64,000 nucleotides of DNA, taken from positions 10,034,090 through 10,098,089 of the forward strand of contig OY821518.1 of assembly GCA_963682025.1 (NCBI GenBank), written 5' to 3'. Under the pieces are notes generated by a model. That model was not told the origin of the DNA, did not search any database, and was given only the letters and a program-made list of their open reading frames with translations. Shown here one piece after another: positions 45,553 to 55,807 of this stretch. The DNA is from Cordilura impudica. Taxonomy: Eukaryota; Arthropoda; Insecta; Diptera; Scathophagidae. The position numbers were made by a program, and so were the translations under genes. Within the stretch, counting starts at the first letter, position 1. Every line of letters begins with the position of its first letter.

Positions 45553-46465
45553 TGTTATATTGGAAAGGGCTTAAATAGTATAACTTTTGCTTGAATTCTC
45601 ATTTGGTTGTTTTCAGCAAATATATATGAATTTAACTTATTACCAAACAAACTTCTACTGCTTTTGGTTACTGATGAGGGTTGGTGACTCTTCACGAAAA
45701 GCTGTATAACCTGTTATGCAGAATATAGATAAATTTTTTGAAATAAATGTGCCAATGTTTTTACTTTATTTAAAAGTTTTTACTTTGAGCCTGAATAATT
45801 TCAAATTCAATCATTAAATTGATAAAGATCGAAAATGAGATTTTTATTTTTATAAAAAATAATAATATTAAAAATACTGAGGGCACGCCGTTAACGCTAA
45901 ATGTAAGTTTAGCAAAAATAAATTGTTTTTCTTGTTTTTTTAAGACAAAAACAAACATGTATATCGTAGTATGCAATGTGTACTCATATACAAACATATT
46001 TGCTTCCAAGTTGTTCTATATTTTAATATGTTATATTGGAAGAGGCTTTATTTCAAACTCAATCATTCAAATGATAAAGTTCGAAAATAAGATTTTTTAT
46101 TTTTATAAAAAATAATAATATTAAAAATACGGAGGGCACGCCGTTAACGCTAAATGTAAGTTTAGCAAAAACAAATTGTTTTTCTTATTTTTTCAAGACA
46201 AAAACAAACATCTATATTGTAGTATGCAATGTGTACTCGTACACAAACATATTTGTTTCAAAGTTGTTCTATATTTTAGTTTGTTATATTGGAAGAGGCC
46301 TAAATAGTATAACTTTTTCTTGAATTCTCATTTGGTTGTTTTCAGCATATATATGTATATGAATTTAACTTTTTACAAAACAAACTATCTACTGCTTTTG
46401 GTTACTGATGAGGGTTGGTGACTCTTCCCGAAACAGCTATATAACCTGTCATGCAGAATATAGAT
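45553..46465 (+). repeat. Local duplication, two-part unit
   Basis: Two segments recur. X (GTTATATTGGAA, TCTCATTTGGTTGTTTTCAG, CTGATGAGGGTTGGTGACTC) is at about 45553-45732 and 46281-46464. Y (TTTTTATTTTTATAAAAAAT, GAGGGCACGCCGTTAACGCT, GCAATGTGTACTC) is at about 45815-46045 and 46065-46290. The order is X, Y, Y, X. Y ends at the start of X in both cases, so the unit was probably Y+X, duplicated and partly lost. No coding sequence. Confidence 0.7.
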
Positions 46466-46578
46466 CTTGAGCCTGAATAATTTCAAAATCAATCATTTCT
46501 TATCTGATCTTCAATTTTTGATCTTGCAACGGTACGACGAACTAGCAAGAGTTAGAGAAATCATTCAATAGACCAGAA

Positions 46579-48847
46579 ATGACAAATATTTTTAAAACTG
46601 AAATAAACGAATTTTATGATGATTTTCCCTATAATAATTTAAACATTCCCAAATTTAACTTTCAGTGTGTAACACTAACCGAGGTAGTTGAAAGTTTCAA
46701 TGCTATTAAATCGAATACAGTGGGCCTTGATAATATACACCCCAGATTTGTAAAAATGATTTTACCATGGATTGTCCGTTTCATAATGTACTTGTTTAAC
46801 TCCATAATCACTACTAACATCTTTCCAATGGAGTGAAAACATGCCAAAATTATACCAATACCAACAAGAAAGAAAATTATAGTCGGTCTAGACCGACTAT
46901 ATGATACCCTATACCATGCGTTTAGAAACCCTATCTCTTAGGCCCAACTAACTGGACATAGAAAGTAAGCAAAAACCAAATTTGAGTGAGATTTTTACCT
47001 TTTTTTTTTGGCTGCAGATATCAAAAAGTTCATATCGGATACTATATCTATATGGGAACTAGGTCCAAAAATGGACCGATCCTGACCATGGTTGGTAACG
47101 TCTCTTGTATTTTCCAAAAACATATACAAACAAAATTTGACAGGAATCAATGCAATATTTTTGCTTTTAATAGATTTAAGTGAATATCGGGAAGCAGCTC
47201 TATATGGGGCCAAAGGGATCATTTTTGGACTACTCATTAATGGATGTAATGAATGCATACAAACCCAATTTGAGTAAGATATATATGACAATTTGGATCT
47301 TATGGCAATTTATGTCGATTTCATAGGGGTAATTTGTATGGGGGCTAGGTCTGAACATGGACCGATTCCCACCAATTCCAATAGCGTTCATCCCATGACC
47401 GATAAAAGCTTATGTACCAAATTTTATCCAAATATCTTCATATTTGCGACCTGCAGTTTGATTACAAGGTTTACATGGACACACAGACGGACGGACGGAC
47501 GCACGGACGGACGGACATTGTTAAATCAACTCAAAAAGTGATTCTGATTCGATCGGTATAATTAAAGATGGGTCTGGGTCAAATATTTTTGGTTGTTACA
47601 AACAGCAGCACAAAGTCATTATACCCAAACCACATAGTGGTATAGGGTATAAAAACGGGTAACGAGTACTGCCCGATTGCAATTCTTCCATATCTCTCGA
47701 AAGTTTTCGAGCACCTTTTACACAGACAAATCTTTAGGTATTTAAACGACAACAACTTACTTACAGAGCGTCAATCTGGTTTCAGACCACAACATAGCTG
47801 CATAACAGCTTTATCTGATGTAGTTGAGGAGATAAGAAGTAACATGGATGATGGAAAAATATCTTTTTTGGTTTTATTGGACCACTCAAAGGCATTTGAC
47901 ATGGTGCACCACTCAATTTTATGCCTCAAACTGAAGAGGTTTTTTTACTTTTCTACATTAGCAGTTAGACTCATGTTTTCATATCTCACAAACAGAACCC
48001 AATCTGTTGCTAAAGGTAGCTCCATGTCAAACTCACTGCAAGTTATAAGAGGGGTATCACTGGGTTCAATCCTTGAACCACTACTTTATTCGATATATGC
48101 CAATGATCTTCCACAACAAATTAAATTCTCTAAGGTTCAGATGTACGCTGATGATATTCAGCTATATTTAAGTAGTACCAAGGATTCAATTATTTCCAAA
48201 ACTCAAGAACTAAATTATGATCTCAAACGTTTTCTAAATTGGCAACGGCAAATGGTCTACGACTTAATCCAAATAAATCTATGTGTATTATAATAAAGAA
48301 AAAAGTGATGCATTTGGAGAATGAGATTAATGTCTTCCTTGGGGGCTCTAAAATTGACATCGTGGACTCTGTACGAAATCTCGGAGTTGTGTTTAATGGA
48401 ACTCTGACTTGGTCAGATCATATTAATCAATCCTGTGGCAGAATTTATAGTATGTTAAGAAGCTTATGGTTAACACAGCACTTTACTCCACTGAAAATAA
48501 GATATCTACTTGCTAAAACATATTTTTTACCAACATTACTATATGCATCTGAGGTTTTCACAGGTTGCAACTCTAGGGATAACAAAAAACTAACTGTAAC
48601 TTTCAACAACATTATTCGCTATATCTTTGGATTAAGAAAATTTGATCATGTATCCCAATACTCGTGTCATGTCTTACACAAGTCATTTGACAACTATATT
48701 AAATTCAAGAACATTATATTTCTACATAAAATTATTATAACAAAGGCTGAACGATTAAAGTTCGCAAGATCTTCCAGAGGGAATCGAATAATTCAATTTA
48801 AATACCGGGACCATGCCTCTGAATGTCAATTTTTTATTTTTATTTGA
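46579..48847 (+). pseudogene. Non-LTR retrotransposon reverse transcriptase, broken
   Basis: Jockey-superfamily-type RT in pieces. 46579-46836 has NAIKSNTVGLDNIHPRFVK (RT start), interrupted by a stop and then by a family A element. After the insertion it resumes at about 47655: NGNEYCPIAILPYLSKVFEH, SGFRPQHS, LVLLDHSKAFDMVHHSIL, YADD at about 48146, then a frameshift near 48240 and a C-terminal part (NLGVVFNGTLTWSDHINQSC, LPTLLYASEVFTGC) to 48847. The catalytic YADD is present, but GXXQGSIL has become GVSLGSIL. The endonuclease and 5' part are missing, so it is a 5'-truncated dead copy. Confidence 0.85.
46863..47653 (+). mobile_element. Family A element, copy 9, inside LINE
   Basis: A complete copy (AACAAGAAAGAAAATTATAG, palindrome TCGGTCTAGACCGA, GGAC run near 47488-47515, GGGTATAAAA) inserted in the reverse transcriptase of the LINE. 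Coding text on the left (IIPIPTRK) and right (NGNEYCPIAIL) are adjacent in other RTs, which fixes both borders of the element to within a few bases. Confidence 0.88.
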
Positions 48848-48989
48848 AAGCTGCCGAAAAATTCTCAGAAGTAACTAAAAAAATAAAACAGCTCCAAAAA
48901 ATTAGGCTTTTCACGATTTTATTCTGATTCCGTATTTCGATCTTTAACATCAGCTCGATAATAGCAGGAAAACCACTATTTTTAAACAC

Positions 48990-49430
48990 TTTCTTTAAAC
49001 TCATACTCTCTGTCTGTCTGTCTGCCATGGGGCAACCACATTACCCCTCATTCAATTGATCTGAATCTTGGCCCATAGTCTTGTTGTGACTATAGATTAA
49101 TTTTGGGGTAGTCACGCACAGTCACGGTGTGCTTTAAAACCCATTTCCCCTTATCCGATCGATCTGAAACTTGGTCGATAGACTAGCCGTGAAAAAAGAT
49201 TAACTATCACATAGTTACTCAGAGTCACGCGTAATCACGTACAGTCACGGAGTGATTAAAAACTAACTTCGCCTCATCTGATCGAGCTGAAATTTTGTCC
49301 ATAGACTTGTTGTGGCCAAAGATTAATTTTAAAATAGTCACGCACAGTCACGGAGAGATTCAAAACTCATATGCGTAAGGAAAAAAGAGTTTTAATAAAA
49401 AGTTTGTTTTTATAGGTTAGATTATTAACA
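48990..49430 (+). repeat. Repeat family G, copy 1
   Basis: Starts near CTCATACTCTCTGTCTGTCTG then GGGGCAACCACATTACC, with reiterated blocks: ATTCAATTGATCTGAATCTT, AGATTAATTTTGGGGTAG and TCACGCACAGTCACGG. It contains three diverged internal units of about 120-130 bp, each ending in an AGTCACG cluster, and ends near AAACTCATATGCGTAAGG. Other copies are at 55808-58265. No coding sequence. Confidence 0.7.
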
Positions 49431-49765
49431 GTAATGATTTTAATTATATTGGATGCGAGGATTTCAAAACTGGTATTCTATTCTGACAGCTTTAGCTTAA
49501 TAAAATATTCCGAAAAATCATTGCTACTTGTGTGTGAAATACCATCCCAATTTTTAAACTTTTACGATATTTCGTTGCTATATAACTTGAAAACTAGATC
49601 CGTAACGAAAGTCAATACCTTTTGCCTTGCTAAGTCTATATCGTGTCTTCAAATACAAATTGATAAATGGTTTTCAGCGACAAGGCCTAGAAATATCCTA
49701 GGTGATAATTTAAATTTGACTTAAATTTAATTTTCTATCAGCAATATCTCGTAAACTAAAGAGGT
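49431..49765. other. No recognised gene
   Basis: A 96-residue open frame (49434-49724, MILIILDARISKLVFYSDSF) has ordinary composition but no motif I recognise, and no splice or promoter context. It may belong to the transposon that includes the foldback that follows. Confidence 0.3.
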
Positions 49766-49769
49766 CAGT

Positions 49770-50330
49770 ATACATAAAGCGTTTAGTTAAACATATTTCG
49801 AATAAAATGAGCTTTATTTCATTGTAATCGGTGATAATTTTTGATTTTGTTCACAATTTTCTGAGAAAACTCAATTGGTAAAAATCGAAATCTTAAATTA
49901 TAATTTAAGAGAACAGGGTTTTTGAATATTGCTGGAGCATTAAAAATAAACCCTCTTAACAAAATAATTTAAGAAAATCATAAAAAGAAATAAGTTGTAA
50001 TTACATTATAATATTTGTGTATTACAAATTTGTATTTTTCTTTAAAAATCCTCTTTTATTGATAAATTGCAAAGTATAGTTAACAGAAAACATCTGACTT
50101 AATATCTGAAATCAGTGGCATAAAAATAATTACTCTAACACACTTTTTGCATAAATAGAACAGCAGCAAACACACACATATTAAAAAATGTTATTTTTGT
50201 ATGAAAATCGCTATTTTTATAAATTGAGTTTTCTCAGTAAATTCTGAACAAAATCAAAAGTTGTGCACCGATTACACCGAAATAAAGCTAATTTCATTCG
50301 AAATATGTTTAACTAAATGCTTCTAGACCA
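49770..50330. mobile_element. Foldback-like inverted repeat
   Basis: Two arms of about 110 bp, roughly 88% identical when inverted: 49775-49885 (TTTAGTTAAACATATTTCGA ... GAGAAAACTCAATT) and 50220-50328 (AATTGAGTTTTCTC ... TCGAAATATGTTTAACTAAA). The interior is about 330 bp of AT-rich sequence. A further short inverted pair (TTCTATCAGC near 49732 and GCTGATAGAA near 50567) may mark the outer ends. No transposase. Confidence 0.6.
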
Positions 50331-50659
50331 AACCATAGATCTGTGTCGCATTTTCATTTTTATGAATTTTTAAAGAACAAAAAAAATTTTTTTTTAACAT
50401 TGTTCTTTTTTTCAAAACTTCCACGATATCTCTGAAACTGCTGAGCAAATTTAAAACCAATATAAACCAATATAAACCAATATAATGAACCGTTTTCAAG
50501 TTATTGCAATATATGTAGTGGACGGGCCTTAATTTTGGACATAACGGTATATCGCGAAAAGTCTAGCTGATAGAATAAAACTAAGTGCAGATTTGGATTC
50601 TGCGTCCCAAATAACTTTAAAAACAATATTCAGTTCTTAATCAACAAAAACCTTGTTCC

Positions 50660-50890
50660 CATGTGTAATCATCGGCGAATATTATGCTAATTTATTGCAG
50701 CATTTAAATGATGAAATTAAAAATAAAGGTCGCATTTAAAGCAAAAGTGATCAAGAACATGCACCAGTTAACACATCAGTTATTGCGACCAAAAAATTTC
50801 ATGAACTATAGTTCAAATTGCTTCATCACGCACCTTATTCGCCAGACTTGGGTCTCCCTATTCACTCCCAAAAAATTTTTTTAATAAAAT
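50660..50890 (+). pseudogene. Mariner transposase relic (C-terminal half)
   Basis: The plus-strand reading EYYANLLQHLNDEIKNKGRI, stop, EHAPVNTSVIATKKFHEL, stop, FKLLHHAPYSPDLGL corresponds to the mariner catalytic core around the second Asp and the PYSPDL motif. The Q-D-N-A-P block has become Q-E-H-A-P, two stops interrupt it, and the sequence after SPDL is out of frame. An old, dead mariner. Confidence 0.75.
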
Positions 50891-51974
50891 CCATCACTCC
50901 TATGAAATTAAAGCCAATACGAATTTTTTGTTAATAAAAATCATGTGATTTCGATCACAGGGGAGATGTGTAAACATCTAGTAATTAAAGATTTTTTATG
51001 ACAATTTTTTAAAATTAAACAGAAAGCGTCATCTATGTATCACTTATAGCAAACAGCTGCAATTTTTAATTTTTAGTTTTTTAATTTTCATTTCTCATTT
51101 TTCATTTTTTATTTTTCATTTCTCATTTTTTATTTTTCATTTTTCGTTTTCCCTTTTTTTATTTTTAATTTTTTATTTAAAATATTCTATTTTTAATTTT
51201 TCATTTCTCATTTTTCAGTTCATATATTTAATTTTTTATTTTTCATTTTTCAATTTTTTATTTTTCGTTTTTAATTTTTAATTTTTCGTTTTTCATTTTT
51301 AATTATTTATTTTTAATTTTTTATTTTTAAAATTTTTATTTTCAATTTTTCATTTTTAATTTTTCGTTTTTCATTTTTAATTATTTATTTTTCAGTTTTT
51401 ACTTTTAATTTTTTTTTTTTTCATTTTTAATTTCTTATTCTTCATTTTTCATTTTTAAAGAGGTTCCCAGTTGGCCACGTCTTCAAGACATCCCTAATGA
51501 TGGATGCATGACAATGTAAAGTCTTTGAAGACAAATGTAGGACAACCAGAACAAATCGTCAAAGACTTTTTCGAACAAATGTCGTGAAAATCGTGGACGA
51601 CTAAAAGAGAGACCTCGCAAAAAAAAAATTAAAGTTCAGCTATATATTCACAGAAGATTAATTCCACCATATTATCGTCAACGACTTTTTAGGCGTCAAT
51701 ATCGTTCACTTTGTCATGTCGGTAATGATTGTATGGATGACAATATCGTTCACTTTGTTGTCAACGATTATATGACTGACAATGCTGTAAATATTGTCAT
51801 CAATGCTCGCATTAACGACTATGGTTAACGTTCTGTCATCATCTATCGTCTTCTACTTTGTCGTCAATGATTGTATTGGTAATAATATCAAAAAATGTAT
51901 ACAAAAACATCGACTTAAACATTTTTATTAATTATAAATTTTCAAAAATAAATTATATCAGTACTATCAAAGTA

Positions 51975-52913
51975 AAGGGTGATTTTTTAAGAGCTATAGG
52001 AAAGTTTTCCAAAAAAAAAAACACATAAAATTCAGAAAAATGCATAAAATCTTTATTTGAATCGATAGTACGGTCCATATAATTTAATGTTTGAAGATTA
52101 TTTCATGCAAATGTTGACCGTGACTGCGCCTCAAATGGTCCATCCGCTTAGTCCAATTTTGGCATACTCTTTCCAACATTTCGCCCGGTATCTCACGAAT
52201 AAATGCTTCAATGTTGTCTTCCAATGCGTCAATTGAAGCGGGATTGTCTGTATAGACATGAGCTTTAACATAGCCCCACAAAAAATAGTCTAAAGGCGTT
52301 AAATCACACGATCTAGGCGGCCAATTGACCGGTCCCGAACGTGAAATAAAATGTTCACCGAACTCGCCTCTCAATAAGTCCATTGCTGCGCGTGCTGATT
52401 GGCATGTGGCACCGTCTTGTTGCATCCACATGTCATGCAAGTCAAGCTCTTGCATTTTGGGCAAAAAAAGTTGGATAAATTTTCCACGTTGTTGAGTAAC
52501 AGAGGCCCAATTGCTGCGAACGGCGACGAATCGATAATTGATGGTCATCATTAACACTGGCCGATACAGCTGCGATATTTTCTTCAGTTCGCATTCTACG
52601 TAATCGTGTTGGTGGTTTAATGTCCAACAATGTAAATTTGGTGCGAAATTTAATCACAATAGCCCGAATAGCCGCTTCAGTGGGTCGATTAAACTGACCA
52701 TAAAATGGAAGAAGCGCGCAATGAACTTTCTTAACAGAGCACGCATTTTGATAATAAAATTCAATAACTTGCAAGCGTTGTTCGTTTGTAAGACGATTCA
52801 TGGTTAAATTATAGACCAAACTGAAGATGTTTGACAATGAAACGAAACACGAGACGTGCGTCAGCTGTTTAAACCAGTGTTGCCAAAAAGATAATAGCAA
52901 AATAACCACCCTT
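51975..52913 (-). mobile_element. DD41D-type mariner, internally deleted
   Basis: The terminal repeats AAGGGTGATTTTTT and (inverted) AAGGGTGGTTATTTT are flanked by TA dinucleotides at 51973-51974 and 52914-52915, the Tc1/mariner target site. Length is 939 bp, against the roughly 1.3 kb usual for intact members. The transposase it carries lacks its middle. Confidence 0.82.
52084..52801 (-). pseudogene. Mariner (DD41D, rosa-like) transposase, deleted
   Basis: The N-terminus, MNRLTNEQRLQVIEFYYQNA from 52801, is a helix-turn-helix domain that runs to LGLCYSTTWKI. It is then joined, out of frame near 52480, to FLPKMQELDLHDMWMQQDGA, SCDLTPLDYFLWGYVK and a tail ending HEIIFKH. From the second Asp (QQDGA) to the third (TPLD) I count 41 intervening residues, which defines the DD41D group. 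The segment with the first catalytic Asp is missing, so the protein cannot be active. The surviving frames are otherwise intact, suggesting the element moved in deleted form with help from another copy. Confidence 0.88.
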
Positions 52914-54219
52914 TATAAGTAGATAGTATTTTTTTTTTATTATTTAACGGTTGTCCTTGTCATGTTTTCTTGACTTCTCTTTGTTGTAAGTATTTTTGAT
53001 TCGACGAAAGATAACCCGTAGTTCTCTTATGAAGTCTTCATGTGTATGTTCCTCCTGCTTTGTAGATGCTATATAAAATATATTTTAAAGAGATTTTTTT
53101 ATTGTTAAGTATAATGTCATTAAATAAACGCTGTAATTTGTTCACGTCTTGAAAAATATTTACCATATAAAGCCTTGAGTAAATTTCCGTATTTCTTAAA
53201 TGACCTTTTATCTTTGCTGCCATCATAGTTATATAAAACTATTAACTATTTAACTATATGACAACTTTCAGGTCTTTGTCGCTTATCCTGTCGTTAGCGA
53301 ATATTTTTTACACATCATAATGATTTTTCTATTTTTTTTGTTTTGTCTTGCAGCCGTTATTAACTCCCTTTATTTCACTCTTTTTTTTTACACGCAAAGC
53401 TTATATACGACCAACTTAAATACAGCGTCGCTCATCATGTCGCTAACGGAGTACGACTGACTACAATTTCCTCACAATATCGCTCATCTTGACGTCAACG
53501 GGCTCATACATGACAAAACTTAATTTTGTCGCGTAATTTGTCGTCAATAGAATTCGATTCACGACCGTATAAGTTTTTTATCATCCAGCTGTTCGTTAAC
53601 TAAATTTTTTAATAAATATCTGCACGAACAACCCATAGACATTGTCGCTTAACTTGTCCTTAACAAAGTTCGACGGACGACATACACAAGACCTTGTCGC
53701 TCATATTGTTATCAACGGACCTTGATAAACGACAATATAGATATTTGTCGCTGAATTTGTCGTCAACGGGATGTGATACATGACCATCTGAGTAATTTGT
53801 CTCCCAGCTTAACGCTAACGACAATATCCATTATATCGGCGTTATAGAAAACTTCATCGACAAATGTCTTGCATGACAAATTATAAATGTCATAAAGGAA
53901 TTGTTAAAGACAATGTCGTCTACGACGATTTTGCCAACTGGGTTATTACATATCATAATTTTTTCACCAATACAATCATAAGTCACACCGATTTTGTCTT
54001 ACGTGTCACATGTTACACTGTTTTTGTGATTGTATTGTGAAATAGAAATTTACCCCCCTGCGCGTATAGATGTTTACACATCAAAACGTAATGATTTTAC
54101 TTTGATGTGATGTGAATTACAAATTACGGATGAATAACGTTTAGTGTAATTAATGCAATTTATATACACAAAAATAAGCATTAAAGATTTTATTTCCAAA
54201 GTCTATTATCACTGCTTAC

Positions 54220-54879
54220 CTTATTAAGAATAACCAAGCGTCTTTCACAGCCACGTGCCACAACAAAAAATAAACATATAGCAATTGACAATACCGAATG
54301 CTGCAAAAAGAATGTTACACAAACACTGAATGATGGTGTTACGTTCATTGAATTTAGTAAACGATAAACTCCAGCGAAATAAAATCCGGTTATGAGAGTT
54401 TGAAAAACTATAATAATTATAGAAAATCGATAAATTCGAGAATATTTCACTTTAATGCCGATATAAGCAAAGTTTGTATCTAAATTAAATAAGATTTGGC
54501 AAACTTTAATCAATTTTCGACGCTGGGTAACAGCAGATATATAAATAACGGCTCCAGTTATCAGGCCATTACAAATTTGCATTGTATTACCAACATTAGA
54601 GATTTTCGTACGGAAAAAATAACCGACCATCGTTTCGTCCTGTAGCAGCGATATTAGATAACAGCAGCCATAGAGTAAAATACATACGGCTATATTGAGG
54701 AAACCGAAGAAAGACATTTGAACGTTACTTTCACCTTTTTTATTTTTCTTTACGCGAAACGGTGTTAAACCATAAAGAAATGTTAGAAAAAATAAAGGCT
54801 GTAAAGCTTCGAACACTTGATGTGAGATAAAACTTTGACGAAATCGTTCCAGTTTCAGCGTTACTAGTTGCGAGAACAT
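54220..54879 (-). CDS. Gr28b: Gr28b alternative first exon 4 (most distal in window)
   Basis: This first exon has 220 codons from ATG at 54879 (MFSQLVTLKLERFRQSFISH) to ...RRLVILNK with a GTAAGC donor. It shares LQPLFFLTFLYGLTPFRV, VGYFFRTKISNVGN and the helix layout with first exon 3, so these two look like the closest pair. Joined to the shared exons it gives about 449 residues. Its first intron would be about 36.8 kb, which depends on long-range splicing or a far upstream promoter. The Helentron-like element E6 ends only about 130 bp downstream of the donor. Confidence 0.9.
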
Positions 54880-55807
54880 ATTAATAACAAAACGTAAGTT
54901 GTCGTATGAACAAGATCCTTTTTCTTAGACTTCTTAAGCAGTACTAAATAACTTTTATTGCTGCAAATAATGTTCTGCGCTGCTAGTTATGTTCTTAAGC
55001 ATACAATTTGCCTTCCAGAATTGCTGGTTATTGAGGGTCATATCCCAGTAAAAAATATTGTATTTTTTAGAAGGCGATAACCACAATTAGTTCCATTGCA
55101 AACTTACAGCGAACGCAATTAAAACTAAAATAACATTTTTATTTTGGCTCGATATTGAAGTGCCTAAGATTTCAAGATTTAAGCAGGTTTGTAAGGGATT
55201 ACTCAACTTGTATCCCTTATAAACGTGCTCATTTCCATTTATATTCTTCACTGGGATATTTCTATGTGTATGTTTGCTTAAACGATACAAAGTCAACAGG
55301 ATATTACACCTTTTTATGTTGACTCAATGACAAAACTATAATATATCTATAATATACTCTAATATACTTTAGTACATAATACACTATAATACATAACATT
55401 CTATATCACTGCGATTTACCGGTATTTTCTAATCAAATATTTCTTTCTTGTTGTTTATTTACTGCGCAGATCTGATAGACAATTTTAATTTTTTCTTAGA
55501 AATTAATGTACATATTGTTAAGTCCTTTGTTCTGTTTACTATTTTGCTATAAATTGAAAATAGTTAAAAAAAAAATCTGTTACACTGCACAAGTTGTTGA
55601 CGCAGTAAGTTCATTTCCTTTTCCTTTTAACTAGTTAGACACTACCCGCTTTATAGTTTTGAGTTTCGGCACAAAATGGCCTGAGCGTGTTTAAAGTTTC
55701 ACAAACCCCGTATTAAGATGAAGTATACTTCACTTTTACTAGTATTTTTCGTATATTTTTAAAAATTTTTGTTCGTTTTGGCATTATTCGAGGAACCGGT
55801 ATTTTTG
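54880..55807. other. Upstream of first exon 4; no gene seen
   Basis: Should contain the 5' UTR and possibly the promoter of the most distal Gr28b transcript in the window. A 69-residue minus-strand frame (55087-55296) is not recognised. ATAATATA-rich sequence is at 55337-55400. I saw no further Gr28-type first exon up to 64000. Confidence 0.4.

Larger units (their letters stand above)
51466..53942. mobile_element. DNA transposon with CCCAGTTGGC inverted ends, unassigned family
   Basis: The ends CCCAGTTGGC and GCCAACTGGG are perfect 10-bp inverted repeats. They lie in the E6 text AGGTTATTACAT so that TT appears on both sides, suggesting a 2-bp TT (or longer, ambiguous) target duplication. The subterminal regions on both sides hold many diverged copies of TTGTCGTCAACG-like words (51670-51860 and 53480-53770), like transposase-binding arrays. 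No transposase of its own is seen; a separate mariner occupies 51975-52913. A minus-strand 62-residue frame at 53038-53226 is not recognised. Confidence 0.65.
50937..54086 (-). mobile_element. E6: Helentron-like element, host of nested transposons
   Basis: Minus orientation. The right end at 50937-51085 has the hairpin TGTGATTTCGATCACA (6-bp stem), the subterminal repeat GATGTGTAAACATCT, the block AACAGAAAGCGTCATCTATG and GCAAACAGCTGC. The left end at 53941-54086 has GGTTATTACATATCATAATT, GTCTTACGTG, TTTACCCCCCTGCG and AGATGTTTACACATC. It has both termini and both subterminal repeats, making it the best reference copy. The core is TTTTTCATTTTTAAT satellite (51062-51458). A DNA transposon (51466-53942) interrupts it. 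Confidence 0.78.
16567..54879 (-). other. Gr28b: Gr28b gustatory receptor gene, whole locus with alternative first exons
   Basis: This is the gene-level entry. Four long first exons (54220-54879, 43993-44667, 28500-29147, 20159-20824) share three 3' exons (16984-17385, 16758-16916, 16567-16695). Every first exon ends on a Lys codon followed by a GT donor in phase 0, and exon 2 opens in phase 0 with Val-Leu-Lys-Asn, so all four can splice to the same tail, giving products of about 449, 454, 445 and 451 residues. In Drosophila, Gr28b is known to make five seven-helix receptors this way, with reported roles in warmth, light and saponin sensing. Only four first exons are visible here; a fifth may lie beyond the window or be lost. 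First introns are about 36.8, 26.6, 11.1 and 2.8 kb and full of repeats. No promoter or 5' UTR could be placed with confidence. Identification rests on recalled family sequence, splice-phase consistency and gene layout. Confidence 0.93.

Noticed and set aside
51466..53942. Polinton or other large viral-like element
   Set aside because: Only 2.5 kb, no polymerase, integrase or capsid-like frames; the only recognisable protein is a separate mariner transposase.
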